NCBI GenBank assembly: GCA_963765785.1
Contig: CAVXXW010000020.1
Coordinates: forward strand, 93,605 to 157,604
Length of the DNA: 64,000 bases
Direction of reading: 5' to 3'
Source of the DNA: AC-32 sp963765785
GTDB lineage: Bacteria; Actinomycetota; Thermoleophilia; Gaiellales; Gaiellaceae
Made by a program: the position numbers and the translations under genes. The first letter of the stretch is position 1; every line of letters begins with the position of its first letter. The notes under the pieces were generated by a model. That model was not told the origin of the DNA and made no database searches. It worked only from the letters and a program-made list of their open reading frames with translations. Shown one piece after another: positions 17,403-25,599 of this stretch.

Positions 17403-17936
17403 TCAGTGCCCCAGCAACAGCTTGAGCGCGACGAGCACGAGCCCGAGCGCGAGATTCGCGACGACGACCAGCACCGTCGAGAGAAGCCCGAGCCGCTCCG
17501 CCCTGGCGAACACGATCCCCTCGACGAAGAGCACGCCGAGACCGAGCAGGAAGGCGAGCCAGATCGCGGTGTGCTCGGAGAGCAGCCCCACGGCGCCGAG
17601 GAGGAGGGCCCCGACCGGCGGCACCGCGGCCTCCACGAGCGACCACTCGCGGCTCGTCACGCGCCGCAACTCCGCGAGGGAGAGGTGCTCGCCGTGCTCA
17701 ACGCTTTCCCCGAGCCAGTGTGCGTAGACGTGCGCCAGCCAGAAGACCACCGACGTGACGGCGACGAGGACCGCCACGTGTCCAGGATCGTGGGGGAAGG
17801 CTCGCGCGCCGGCGACGACGACCGAGAGAGTCAGGATCGTGCCGTAGACGAAGCCTGCGAGGCGCTCGCCCCTGGCCAGACGGCGGAAGCGCGAAGGCGC
17901 GGCCGGAGGTGCTGCGGCAGTGTCGCCCGCGCCCAC
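17403..17936 (-). CDS. Hypothetical membrane protein (177 residues)
   Basis: No named family is recognised. The protein has a short basic N-terminus (SRFRRLARGERLAG) and about five hydrophobic segments, including FVYGTILTLSVVVAGA, VVFWLAHVYAHWLGESVEHG and the C-terminal VLVVVANLALGLVLVALKL. The histidines of the AHVYAHW segment inside a membrane helix are notable and could bind a metal or heme. The GTG start at 17936 lies 8 bases after the stop of the PLDc_N gene, so both are likely co-transcribed. The longer open frame upstream is antisense to nothing real and was rejected. Confidence 0.75.
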   Translation of the reverse strand: MGAGDTAAAPPAAPSRFRRLARGERLAGFVYGTILTLSVVVAGARAFPHDPGHVAVLVAVTSVVFWLAHVYAHWLGESVEHGEHLSLAELRRVTSREWSLVEAAVPPVGALLLGAVGLLSEHTAIWLAFLLGLGVLFVEGIVFARAERLGLLSTVLVVVANLALGLVLVALKLLLGH

Positions 17937-17944
17937 GGCCCGCG

Positions 17945-18181
17945 CTAGGCGATCCGCATTCGGTCTTCGGGCGGCCGCACGAGCAGGTAGGTGAGCACGC
18001 CGATGAGCGGGATGAGGCAGATGAACACGACCCAGGCCACCTTGGCCCAGCCGCTCAGGTCGTGGCGGCCGAAGAGGTCGACCAGCGTCCTGATCACCAG
18101 GTAGACCCAGATGGCGAACGCGAAGAAGACGGCAATCGTCCAGAACGCGTCCCAGAACGGGTAGTCGAACAGCAACGGCAT
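17945..18181 (-). CDS. PLDc_N-type small membrane protein
   Basis: The 78-residue product has two membrane helices and the phospholipase_D-nuclease N-terminal (PLDc_N) pattern: WVYLVIRTLVDLFGRHDLSGWAKVAW in essence, then FICLIPLIGVLTYLLVRP. Such proteins are common in Actinobacteria with unknown function. The ATG at 18181 follows GAGGAGAG. Its promoter faces the divergent flippase-like gene, with a regulatory dyad in the shared spacer (18241-18262). Confidence 0.82.
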   Translation of the reverse strand: MPLLFDYPFWDAFWTIAVFFAFAIWVYLVIRTLVDLFGRHDLSGWAKVAWVVFICLIPLIGVLTYLLVRPPEDRMRIA

Positions 18182-18240
18182 CCGGCTCTCCTCTCGTCGT
18201 CGGGTAGTCGGCGAGTCCATCAGGGCCGAGCGCCCGGCTC

Positions 18241-18262
18241 ATCCCCCGGTTCGGATGATGAC
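18241..18262 (+). promoter_or_regulatory. GGGYGATG dyad, site 1 (weak)
   Basis: ATCCCCC-N5-GGATGATGAC aligns over the full 22 bp with the dyad consensus TTCAYCC-N5-GGGCGATGCC. It lies 32 bases before the start of the flippase-like gene at 18295, in the same position as the stronger sites. Confidence 0.45.
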
Positions 18263-18294
18263 GTCCGCCCCGGCGAGCGAGGATGGTGGGCGCG

Positions 18295-19401
18295 ATGAGC
18301 GTCGCGGCTCCAGTGGCGGAGACCAGGACCAAGCGCCGCATCAACCGGCGGCGGCTGCTCGAGGGGGCAGTGGCGATCGTCGTCATCGGCGCGGCGGCGC
18401 AGCTCCTCGGCTGGGACCTGCGCGGCTGGTTCTCGAACTTCTGGGACACGCTCTCGTCGATCTCGGCGGCCTACATCGTCGCCGGCTGCGCGCTCAAGAC
18501 CGTCCAGACGACGCTCACCGCGTTCGCCTGGTACTCGATCCTGCACTACGCCTACCCTGGGAAGATCCGCTGGCTCGACGTGCTGGCCTGCTACGCCGCC
18601 TCGGTCGCGCTGAACGGGATCTTGCCCGCGAACCTCGGCACGCTCGCCTTGCTGCTGATGTTCACGACGATCATCGCCGGGGCCACCTTTGCGGCGATCC
18701 TCGGCGCCTACGCGGTCGAGAAGATCTTCTTCACGGTCATCGGCGCGTTCGTATACCTCTACCTCTTCCTCAGCGTCGGCGGCTCGTTCGACATCAAGTT
18801 CGGCTTCGTCCACGAGCACCCGTGGGCGACGGCGATCTTCGTCCTCGGCGGGATCTTCCTCATCTACCTGGTTCTGCGGCGGCTCTGGCCGAAGGTGCTC
18901 CACTGGTGGAACGACGCCAAGGAGGGCGGCGCGATTCTCGCGGAGCCCGGTAAGTACATGACCCGCGTCTTCACGCCGTCGCTGCTGGGCTGGATCGCAA
19001 GCCTCGGCGTGATGGCGGTCTTCCTCGCCGCGTACGACATTCCGGTCAGCTTCCACACGCTGATGCGCATCGCCGGCGGGAACTCGATCGCGAACGTCAC
19101 GTCTGCCACGCCCGGCGGGGCCGGCGTCAACCAGGCGTTCAACGTCGCCTCGCTGAAAGGCGTGGCGAGCTCCGACCAGGCCGCCGCCTACTCCGTGGGG
19201 CAGCAGCTCGTGACGACGTCATGGAACATCATCTTCGGCATCGCGCTGATGACCTGGGCGTTCGGCTGGAGCGGCGGCAAGCAGCTCGTGGGCGAGTCGT
19301 ACGAAGGCGCCAAGGTGAAGGCCGCCGAGCAGAAGGCCGCGCACGAGGAGCGAAAGGCCGCCAAGCGCGCCGCCAAGGCATCCGAGCAGGGGGAGGCGTG
19401 A
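18295..19401 (+). CDS. Flippase-like / LPG-synthase transmembrane domain protein
   Basis: This 368-residue membrane protein belongs to the UPF0104/AglD2-type family related to the membrane part of lysylphosphatidylglycerol synthase. Hallmarks are ASVALNGILPANLG and TSATPGGAGVNQAF. About eight membrane helices are followed by a charged, Ala/Lys-rich cytoplasmic tail (KAAEQKAAHEERKAAKRAAK) that is probably helical. Such proteins are thought to move lipids or polyprenyl-linked substrates; the aminoacyl-transfer domain is absent. The start at 18295 follows a possible short leader. Its stop overlaps the GTG of the Sap-family gene. Confidence 0.88.
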   Translation: MSVAAPVAETRTKRRINRRRLLEGAVAIVVIGAAAQLLGWDLRGWFSNFWDTLSSISAAYIVAGCALKTVQTTLTAFAWYSILHYAYPGKIRWLDVLACYAASVALNGILPANLGTLALLLMFTTIIAGATFAAILGAYAVEKIFFTVIGAFVYLYLFLSVGGSFDIKFGFVHEHPWATAIFVLGGIFLIYLVLRRLWPKVLHWWNDAKEGGAILAEPGKYMTRVFTPSLLGWIASLGVMAVFLAAYDIPVSFHTLMRIAGGNSIANVTSATPGGAGVNQAFNVASLKGVASSDQAAAYSVGQQLVTTSWNIIFGIALMTWAFGWSGGKQLVGESYEGAKVKAAEQKAAHEERKAAKRAAKASEQGEA

Positions 19402-20066
19402 CGTGGATCGACGCCGAGCTCGTCTTGATCGCGCTCGCGGCGATGCTCTCGCCGACGACGCTCACCTTCTCGGTGCTCGCGCTCGTCCTCGGTGAACGGC
19501 CGCTCCGGACCGGCTTCTGGTTCTACATCGGCGCCTTCACCGCGACGATCGCGATCGGCATCGCCGCGGCGTTCGTGCTCGGAGATGCGGCAGCGTCGAA
19601 GAGCTCCACGCCGAAGACGTGGGTCGCAGTCGTGGACGTGGTCTTCGCCGTCGTGATCCTCGCCTGGGTGGTCCGGTCGTCGCGGCGCCCGCCCAACCCG
19701 GCGCAGATGCAGGGGATGATCGACAAGATGAGCGGGCTCGCCACGGCACCGATCGCGGCCGTCGCCGGTGCGGGAGCGGCGCTCGCCAACCCGGGCGGCT
19801 TCATCCCGCTCGCGCTGAAGGACATCTCCGAGACCGACCCGACCACCATCGGCTACGCGATCGAGTGGCTCTTCTTCACGCTCGTCTCGCTGCTGCCGCT
19901 CGCGGTCGCGCTCGTGCTCCTGGTGGTCGCGCCGGACTGGACGGGCCGCGTGCTCTCGCGCGCGCGGGAGTGGCTCGAGCGGCGCGCCATGACGATCGCG
20001 TACGTGCTCCTCGGCCTCATTGCGATCTCGCTGCTCAGAAATGGAATCGCAGGCCTCACGAGCTGA
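19398..20066 (+). CDS. Sap/GAP family membrane protein (PF11139-like)
   Basis: This 222-residue protein has about six membrane helices and matches the Sap (sulfolipid-1-addressing protein/GAP) family found in Actinobacteria: an opening AMLSPTTLTFSVLALVLGERP, a middle ALANPGGFIPLALKDISETDP, and a C-terminal YVLLGLIAISLLRNGI. In mycobacteria, relatives help export glycolipids; the substrate here is not known. It begins with GTG overlapping the flippase stop in a GTGA. The next gene, a K+ channel, starts inside its last 26 bases, so the three genes form one operon. Confidence 0.85.
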   Translation: MTWIDAELVLIALAAMLSPTTLTFSVLALVLGERPLRTGFWFYIGAFTATIAIGIAAAFVLGDAAASKSSTPKTWVAVVDVVFAVVILAWVVRSSRRPPNPAQMQGMIDKMSGLATAPIAAVAGAGAALANPGGFIPLALKDISETDPTTIGYAIEWLFFTLVSLLPLAVALVLLVVAPDWTGRVLSRAREWLERRAMTIAYVLLGLIAISLLRNGIAGLTS

Positions 20067-20766
20067 GCGGGCCGGGCGGCTGCGCGGGTTCCAGCGCAAT
20101 CCGGGCGAGCGCTGGACGCGCTTCGCGACGCGCATCGCGAACGCCTTCGGCCTCGTCCTGCTGCTGGTCGTCGCGATCTACGTCCTCGCCTCGCTGGTCC
20201 CCTACAAGGGCTGGGGCGGCGTCGCGCTCGCCGCCGCGACCGTCACCTGCGCGTGCGTCGCGCTCGTCAGCTCGGAGGCCTCCCCACGCCTCGTGCGCGG
20301 CGCGGTCGCTGTCGGCGCGGTCGCGTTCGTGCTCGCGCTCGTCTCGGCCCTCGGCGGGGGCCCGCGCACGCTTGGCGCCTCGGCGTTCATCGAAGTCGTC
20401 CTCCTGGCAGTCGCCTCGGCGAAGATGCTCGGAGCGGTGCTCTTTGAGCACGAGGTCAACTTCCGAACGATCCTCGGCGCGATCAGCGTCTACGTCCTGC
20501 TCGGCATCCTCTTCACGTACGTGTACTTCGGAGTCGACAAGCTGCAGCCTGGGCTCTTCTTCGGCCAGCCGACCAAGACCGGCGACTTCATCTTCTTCAG
20601 CATCACGACCCTCTCGACCACCGGCTACGGCAACCTCGTGCCCGCGGGCCAGCCGGGCAAGATGCTCTCCGGCCTCGAGATGCTCGTCGGGCAGATCTTC
20701 CTGGTGACGCTGATCGCCGGACTGGTCAGCCTCTGGCGGCCGGGGTCGCTCTCGCGTCGCCCCTGA
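20041..20766 (+). CDS. Two-pore-domain-type K+ channel (ion_trans_2)
   Basis: The 241-residue protein has about six hydrophobic helices, the last two flanking a pore loop with the selectivity filter TLSTTGYGNLVP. TTGYGN is the potassium signature. The first helices (FGLVLLLVVAIYVLASLVPY and others) give it more membrane segments than a minimal KcsA-type channel, and no RCK domain follows. It should conduct K+ out of or into the cell. The ATG at 20041 overlaps the Sap-family gene by 26 bases. Confidence 0.88.
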   Translation: MESQASRAERAGRLRGFQRNPGERWTRFATRIANAFGLVLLLVVAIYVLASLVPYKGWGGVALAAATVTCACVALVSSEASPRLVRGAVAVGAVAFVLALVSALGGGPRTLGASAFIEVVLLAVASAKMLGAVLFEHEVNFRTILGAISVYVLLGILFTYVYFGVDKLQPGLFFGQPTKTGDFIFFSITTLSTTGYGNLVPAGQPGKMLSGLEMLVGQIFLVTLIAGLVSLWRPGSLSRRP

Positions 20767-20779
20767 CCCTCAGCTTCGG

Positions 20780-21058
20780 TCAGCCGCCTGCGTGCTCGGC
20801 CTCGGCTTCGGCCTCCATCTTTTCGAGCCTCGTGTAGTAGTCGGGGAACTCGTTCAGGTGCGCGAGGGCGATCTTGCCGGTGACGAGCGGGTCGTCGTCG
20901 GTCACGTTCGTGACGAGGTCATGGAGCCCGTGCTCGAGCTCGACGTCCATGCCGGAGCGGAACTGCTCGACGTCGAACGGCGCCGAGCTCCAGTCGATGC
21001 CGATCCGGGCGCCGATCTCGCGCGCCTCATCGGCGGTGAAGTGACGGGTAGCGGTCAT
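20780..21058 (-). CDS. DUF5661 family protein
   Basis: This 92-residue soluble protein has the DUF5661 pattern: FTADEAREIGARIGIDWSS, FDVEQFRSGMDVELEHG, then DPLVTGKIALAHLNEFPDYYTRLEKME. The function of the family is unknown. A strong AAAGGAGG precedes the ATG, which overlaps the stop of the 77-residue gene (ATGA). It is the last gene of the phosphodiesterase operon. Confidence 0.85.
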   Translation of the reverse strand: MTATRHFTADEAREIGARIGIDWSSAPFDVEQFRSGMDVELEHGLHDLVTNVTDDDPLVTGKIALAHLNEFPDYYTRLEKMEAEAEAEHAGG

Positions 21059-21288
21059 GGTCCTCCTTTCGGCTGCGTGATGGGGATCCGCCGGGTGAAG
21101 AAGAGCGCGCCGATCGCCGCCAGCGCGAGGATCGCGAGGCTCGCCTTCAGCCCAGAGATGCGGGCCTGCTGATAGCCAGAGACCGCCTCGTCGGCGGCCC
21201 GCGAGCTGACGTGTGCGTCGTCGAGCGGGAGGGCCGCGCCGACCAGATCGAGCTTGGCGGCCGTCGGCGGCGCGGCGGTGATGCTCAC
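21055..21288 (-). CDS. Short protein resembling the C-terminus of DHA2 MFS transporters (77 residues)
   Basis: The product has a soluble N-terminal half and one membrane helix (LKASLAILALAAIGALFFTRR). The part DDAHVSSRAADEAVSGYQQARISGLKASLA corresponds closely to the end of 14-TM DHA2 exporters; the rest of such a transporter is absent. Yet it overlaps both neighbours by ATGA sequences, so it is likely translated as a separate small membrane protein. It may be a domesticated remnant of a former transporter gene. Confidence 0.65.
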   Translation of the reverse strand: MSITAAPPTAAKLDLVGAALPLDDAHVSSRAADEAVSGYQQARISGLKASLAILALAAIGALFFTRRIPITQPKGGP

Positions 21289-23333
21289 GAGGTCGCGGCC
21301 GCCACGGCGGCGGCCGGCTCCGGCTCGGGCTCCGTGCCCTGGAGCGACCGGCGCCAGCCAAGCAGCACGGCGTTGACCGCAGGAGCCCCGACGAGTGGCT
21401 CGTCCGGGAGCGGCAGCTGCGCCGGGTGGAGCAGGAACGGACGGGTCTGCGGCCCGCCGAGGCCGCCGTGGAAGGAGATCAGCTCCTCGAACGCACAGCC
21501 TTCCTGCAGCAGCGGCTCGTAGAAGCTGCCGACGACGACGTCGGCCGCGTGCGCGAAGCCGTCCGCTCGCGCCACGTGCTGCGCGGCCCTCGGCGAGAAC
21601 GGCGCCAGTGGGTCCTCGCCGTCGACGCGGTCCGGCCGCAGGTACCGCTCGCCGTGCGGCCCGAGCACGACCGGCCCGTACTCCTCGGAGCGGACGAGCA
21701 ACCAGCCCAGGTGCGGGTGCTCGCGCAACGCCGGCAGCAGGCGCGGGTGTCGTGCCTCGATCTCCTCGAGCGTCAGCCGGCGCGGCTCCTCGAGCAGGTA
21801 GATCAGCCCGAGGTTGCCCGAGGCGAGCACGACGACCTGCTCGCCGCTGACGTCCTTCTTCGACTTCTTCTCCTTCTTCGGAGCGTTCTTCCGCCCGGAC
21901 GCTTCGTCGACTGCGCGCCCAACGGTGCTGTGGTTCTCGTCGCCCGCGTCGACGTGCGCGACCTCCGCGTGCTCAACGGAGCGCCGCACGAGCTCCTCGA
22001 GGTCGTAGCCGTTGCGCTGCTTGAAGGTGGCGCCCTGCGTCTGGCCGTGGTCGGAGAGGACGACGATGTCGTAGGGGCGGGCGGCGTAGCGACGCGCCCG
22101 GTCGATGCGCCCGAACTGCTGGTCGAGCTTGCGCAGCGCCTCCATCGTGTCGGCCCGCTCGAGTCCGGAGTGGTGTGCGACCTCGTCGTAGCTCGAGAAG
22201 GTCGCGTAGACCGCGGGGCGTCCTTTCATCATGTCCGTCAGCACGCCGTAGACGATCAGGTCGCGCACGACCACGCAGAGCGCAGCACGCAGCAGTGGGT
22301 AGTAGCCGCCGCGGTGGCCCCTGGGCCGCACGTCTCGCCGGCGCGCGCGCGACGCCGCGGAGACCTCGAGCACGACCTCCCAGAAGACGAGCACGAGCGC
22401 GCGCAGGACGTTGAAGCCGTTCGCGTAGAACGCGCGGTAGCCGGGGTTCGCGTGGCGCTCGGCCTCGCTACGGCTCGCCGTGAGGATCACGTGGTCGGCC
22501 TCGCCGGAGAGCAGGTTGCCGCGGCTGGCGCCGCCGTTCGCGAGCAGCCCGCGGCCGACGCGGTGGCGCCGCTCGATCTCTGCGCAGTCCGCCGGCGCCG
22601 AGCAGACCATGATCGACGACGTCTCCTTCTCGACCCAGCGGAACGCCGGGATGTCGTCGTTCGAGCCGAGCAGGATGCCGGCCTGGCTCGCGCCGGTCTG
22701 CGAGGAGAGGTCTGTCTCCCATTCGGCGAGCCCGTGCGAGCCCTCCTCGATCCAGCGTGCCATCGTCGGCGCGTTGCCGTTGCGCATCGCGCGCAGCAGC
22801 ACGGGCAGGGCGAGCCCGTCGATCTCGAGGAAGACGAGCCCGGGGACGTCCGTCTCCTCGCGCTCGCCGGAATGCCGCGCGATGCGGTGGATGACGCGGA
22901 ACGTATAGGTGTCGTCGTCGTTCGTCCCGAGCACGACGTCGAGCACGATCCCGAGCGCCGCGGCCACGAGCGCCACGCCCAGCGCCGACCAGAACGAGTC
23001 GATCTCGAGGTCGCCGCCGGTGATGCTGTCGGCCGCGAGCAGCATCAGCGCGTCCAGCACGAGCACGACGAGGAAGCCGAGCGCGGCGACGAACGGCAGC
23101 CGCACCGCAGCCACGATCGGCGGCAGGATCGCGTTCAGCACGCCGATCACGGCCGCCGCGGCGAGCGCGTTGGCGAAGTCGTGAACGGCTGCGCCCGGAA
23201 CGATCCACGCCGCAGCCAGCAGCGCCAGCGCCGACAGGATCCAGGCGAGGAGCAGGCGGAAGACGTGGAACCGCGGCCGCCCGACGCCCCATTCCGGCCG
23301 CTCGCCGTACTGCGCTTGGGTCGCGCTCGACAT
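21285..23333 (-). CDS. Holin-IV-like membrane domain fused to type I phosphodiesterase/nucleotide pyrophosphatase
   Basis: The 682-residue protein begins with four membrane helices (about 25-140) that match the mycobacterial phage holin superfamily IV domain (FANALAAAAVIGVLNAILPPI). The large remainder is an alkaline-phosphatase-superfamily phosphodiesterase, with metal-site segments VFLEIDGLALPVL, SQTGASQAG, SSYDEVAHHSG and VLSDHGQTQGATF. A Lys-rich linker (KKEKKSKKD) sits around residue 490. It probably acts at the outer face of the membrane on phosphodiesters of lipids or teichoic-acid-like polymers. It starts 2 bases beyond the GAD stop and heads a coupled run of small genes. Confidence 0.85.
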   Translation of the reverse strand: MSSATQAQYGERPEWGVGRPRFHVFRLLLAWILSALALLAAAWIVPGAAVHDFANALAAAAVIGVLNAILPPIVAAVRLPFVAALGFLVVLVLDALMLLAADSITGGDLEIDSFWSALGVALVAAALGIVLDVVLGTNDDDTYTFRVIHRIARHSGEREETDVPGLVFLEIDGLALPVLLRAMRNGNAPTMARWIEEGSHGLAEWETDLSSQTGASQAGILLGSNDDIPAFRWVEKETSSIMVCSAPADCAEIERRHRVGRGLLANGGASRGNLLSGEADHVILTASRSEAERHANPGYRAFYANGFNVLRALVLVFWEVVLEVSAASRARRRDVRPRGHRGGYYPLLRAALCVVVRDLIVYGVLTDMMKGRPAVYATFSSYDEVAHHSGLERADTMEALRKLDQQFGRIDRARRYAARPYDIVVLSDHGQTQGATFKQRNGYDLEELVRRSVEHAEVAHVDAGDENHSTVGRAVDEASGRKNAPKKEKKSKKDVSGEQVVVLASGNLGLIYLLEEPRRLTLEEIEARHPRLLPALREHPHLGWLLVRSEEYGPVVLGPHGERYLRPDRVDGEDPLAPFSPRAAQHVARADGFAHAADVVVGSFYEPLLQEGCAFEELISFHGGLGGPQTRPFLLHPAQLPLPDEPLVGAPAVNAVLLGWRRSLQGTEPEPEPAAAVAAATS

Positions 23334-23335
23334 GC

Positions 23336-24727
23336 CTAGTGGCGGAACCCGGCCGCGCTCGCCTCGTCGTGGACCGGCGCCGGCTGCTGCTCGAGCCGCG
23401 GCAGCTGCCGCTGCAGGTCGGCGAGGAGCATGTCGGCCATGTCGTGCGTGAAGCCGCGCCGGACGACGACTCGGAGCGCCGCCAGATCCTCGCGGTTCTT
23501 GGGGAACGTGTAGGCCGGCACCTGCCAGCCGCGCTCGCGCATGGCGATCGAGACGTCGAAGACGGTGAAGTTGTCGACGTCGTCCTTCAGCGTGAACGCG
23601 AAGACCGGCAGCTCGTCGCCGCGCGTCAGCAGCTCGAACGGCCCGAGCTGCTCGATCTCGCCGGACAGCCGCGTCGCCACCTCGCGCGCATAGCCCTGGA
23701 CGCGCCGGTAGCCGTCGAAGCCGAGACGGATGAAGTTGTAGTACTGCGCGACGACCTGCGCGCCCGGGCGCGAGAAGTTGAGCGCGAAGGTCGGCATGTT
23801 GTCTCCGAGGTAGTTGACCCAGAAGATCAGGTCAGCGGGCAGCGCGTCGCTGTCGCGCCAGACGACCCAGCCGACGCCCGGGTAGACGAGCCCGTACTTG
23901 TGCCCGGAGGCGTTGATCGACGCCACACGCGGCAGGCGGAAGTCCCACACGAGCTCGGGGTCGACGAACGGCGCGACGAACGCTCCGGACGCGCCGTCCA
24001 CGTGCACGGGGATGTCGAGCCCCGTCTCGGCCTCGAACGCGTCGAGCGCCGCGCAGATCTCCTCCACCGGCTCGTACGAGCCGTCGAAGGTCGAGCCCAG
24101 GATCGCGATCACCCCGATCGTGTTCTCGTCGCAGAGCTTCACCGCTTCCTCGGCCGACATGTGGAAACGGTCGCCCTCCATCGGGACGAGCCGCATCTCG
24201 ACGTCCCAGTAGTTGGCCAGCTTCTCCCAGCAGACCTGGACGTTGATGCCCATCACGAGGTTCGGCTTGTCGGCCGGCTTGCCCTCGGCCTGCCGCCGCT
24301 CCTGCCACCGGCGCTTCATGGCGAGGCCGCCGAGCATCGCGGCCTCGCTCGAGCCGGTGGTCGAGCAGCCCGTCGCCTGCTCTGCCTCGGGCGCGTTCCA
24401 GAGCCGGCTGAGCATGGCCACGCAACGGGCCTCGATCGCCGCGGTCTGCGGGTACTCGTCCTTGTCGATCATGTTCTTGTCGAAGCACTCGACCATCAGC
24501 TTCTCGGCCTGGGGCTCCATCGAGGTCGTGACGAACGTCGCCACGTTCAGGCGTGCGTTGCCGTCGAGCATCAGCTCGTCGTGGATGATCTCGTAGGCGA
24601 TGTCCGGTGGTAGCTCCCCTTCCGGAAGCTCGTGCCTCGGGATCGTCGCCTCCTCGAGCCCAAACAGCGGCTTGTGCCCGAGCTTCTCTGCCAGGCGGTG
24701 CGGTTTGTGGGGATGCGTCAGCGCCAA
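23336..24727 (-). CDS. gadB: Glutamate decarboxylase
   Basis: GAD converts glutamate to GABA and CO2, consuming a cytoplasmic proton. This 463-residue protein is full length. The PLP lysine is K277 in NASGHKYG, D244 in VHVDGASG pairs with the cofactor ring, and the active-site stretch TGSSEAAMLGG is conserved. The start is TTG with AAGGAGG upstream. The downstream phosphodiesterase gene begins 2 bases after its stop, so they share an operon. No glutamate/GABA antiporter is present in the window, so a role in acid resistance is likely but incomplete. Confidence 0.95.
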   Translation of the reverse strand: MALTHPHKPHRLAEKLGHKPLFGLEEATIPRHELPEGELPPDIAYEIIHDELMLDGNARLNVATFVTTSMEPQAEKLMVECFDKNMIDKDEYPQTAAIEARCVAMLSRLWNAPEAEQATGCSTTGSSEAAMLGGLAMKRRWQERRQAEGKPADKPNLVMGINVQVCWEKLANYWDVEMRLVPMEGDRFHMSAEEAVKLCDENTIGVIAILGSTFDGSYEPVEEICAALDAFEAETGLDIPVHVDGASGAFVAPFVDPELVWDFRLPRVASINASGHKYGLVYPGVGWVVWRDSDALPADLIFWVNYLGDNMPTFALNFSRPGAQVVAQYYNFIRLGFDGYRRVQGYAREVATRLSGEIEQLGPFELLTRGDELPVFAFTLKDDVDNFTVFDVSIAMRERGWQVPAYTFPKNREDLAALRVVVRRGFTHDMADMLLADLQRQLPRLEQQPAPVHDEASAAGFRH

Positions 24728-24798
24728 TGTGGCCTCCTTAGTTCAGGCGAGTCTCCGGCCCGGCGCACGATGGCGCGTCACCCGGATCGGAGCATTCG

Positions 24799-24838
24799 CG
24801 CGTGCGACGGCCGGCCGCAGGACCGGCCGCCGCACGCG
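24799..24838 (-). terminator. GC-rich hairpin after the DUF7144 gene
   Basis: The arms CGCGTGCG-a-CGGCCGG and CCGGCCG-c-CGCACGCG pair over 16 positions with one mismatch around an 8-base loop. It lies 8 bases beyond the stop of the DUF7144 gene (24846). No U-tract follows, so it is a terminator-like structure only. Confidence 0.5.
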
Positions 24839-24845
24839 AATTTGG

Positions 24846-25307
24846 TCAGGTCAGCTCGCGCCTGCCGCCGTAGACGGCAAGGCCGTAGATCACGACCAGG
24901 TCGATGGCGAAGACGCAGAGCGACCAGAACGGATACGCCTGGATCATCAGCAGCTGGGCCAGTGCCTGTAGGCCCGCGACCGTGATCCCGGTCCAGCGCG
25001 CGAGCTGCGAGCCGGTCGGGATCGCGAGCGCGGCGCACAGCGTGATCGCGCCGACGACGATCAGGATCCAGCCCCACGTGTTCAGGTCGCTGAACACGTA
25101 GTGGGCGCTGGCGACGTAGAAGGACGACTTCGAGATCGCGACGATCCCGTCGATCAGGCCGAGCAGCCCGCCGAGCCCGAGCATGATCGCCGCGAAGGTG
25201 AGCCATCCCGTGCCCTTCTCGGGGACTCGACCAGAGTCGATCTCGGCGACGTCGTACCGCGGCGCGACCGCCCGGCCGTTGTGAACCTCTCTCGGGATGG
25301 TGCTCAT
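24846..25307 (-). CDS. DUF7144-type membrane protein (paralogue 1)
   Basis: This 153-residue protein has four membrane helices and the family signature YVFSDLNTWGWILIVVGA, followed by SQLARWTGITVAG and QAYPFWSLCVFAIDLVVIYGLAVY. A paralogue with the same layout lies at 30656. The function is unknown. The ATG follows AGGAGGG. The 292-base spacer to the divergent amidotransferase gene holds one regulatory dyad (25489) oriented towards the amidotransferase. Confidence 0.85.
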   Translation of the reverse strand: MSTIPREVHNGRAVAPRYDVAEIDSGRVPEKGTGWLTFAAIMLGLGGLLGLIDGIVAISKSSFYVASAHYVFSDLNTWGWILIVVGAITLCAALAIPTGSQLARWTGITVAGLQALAQLLMIQAYPFWSLCVFAIDLVVIYGLAVYGGRRELT

Positions 25308-25488
25308 GCTCCACCCTCCTTTCCTCGGCCCCGCGGCTGTGCTGGCAACCGAGCGGCTCCGCGCCCGCGGGGCACTTCGAAGTCTCCGCCGCGGCCGCCC
25401 GGGCGCCATCGGGCCCCGCGCTGATCGGCTCTTCGGCGAAGTACGTAGGCCTGTTTCACCAGCCCACGCGCCGCGGCGCCGCCAGACG

Positions 25489-25510
25489 TTCATCCGTTCG
25501 GGGCGATGCC
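25489..25510 (+). promoter_or_regulatory. GGGYGATG dyad, site 2
   Basis: TTCATCC-N5-GGGCGATGCC is a perfect consensus copy, 89 bases upstream of the amidotransferase start. That gene has a good Shine-Dalgarno, so a leader of about 60 bases is expected if the dyad sits near -42. The rest of the spacer 25308-25599 shows nothing else clear. Confidence 0.7.
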
Positions 25511-25599
25511 GTCGGCCGGAAGCTGGCGGAGCATCGCCGTGGCATCGCAACGCGCTGCGGCTCAGTCCGGCTGCCGCGTCGACGGAAAGGAGATCGGTC

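Noticed and set aside
21285..23333. Holin-like domain as a sign of prophage
   Set aside because: The holin-IV domain is fused to a phosphodiesterase in Actinobacteria, and no other phage gene is present.
24957..24980. CTGGGCCAGTGCCTGTAG resembling the start of the dispersed repeat
   Set aside because: It lies within the coding sequence of the DUF7144 gene and lacks the second half of the repeat, so it is chance similarity.
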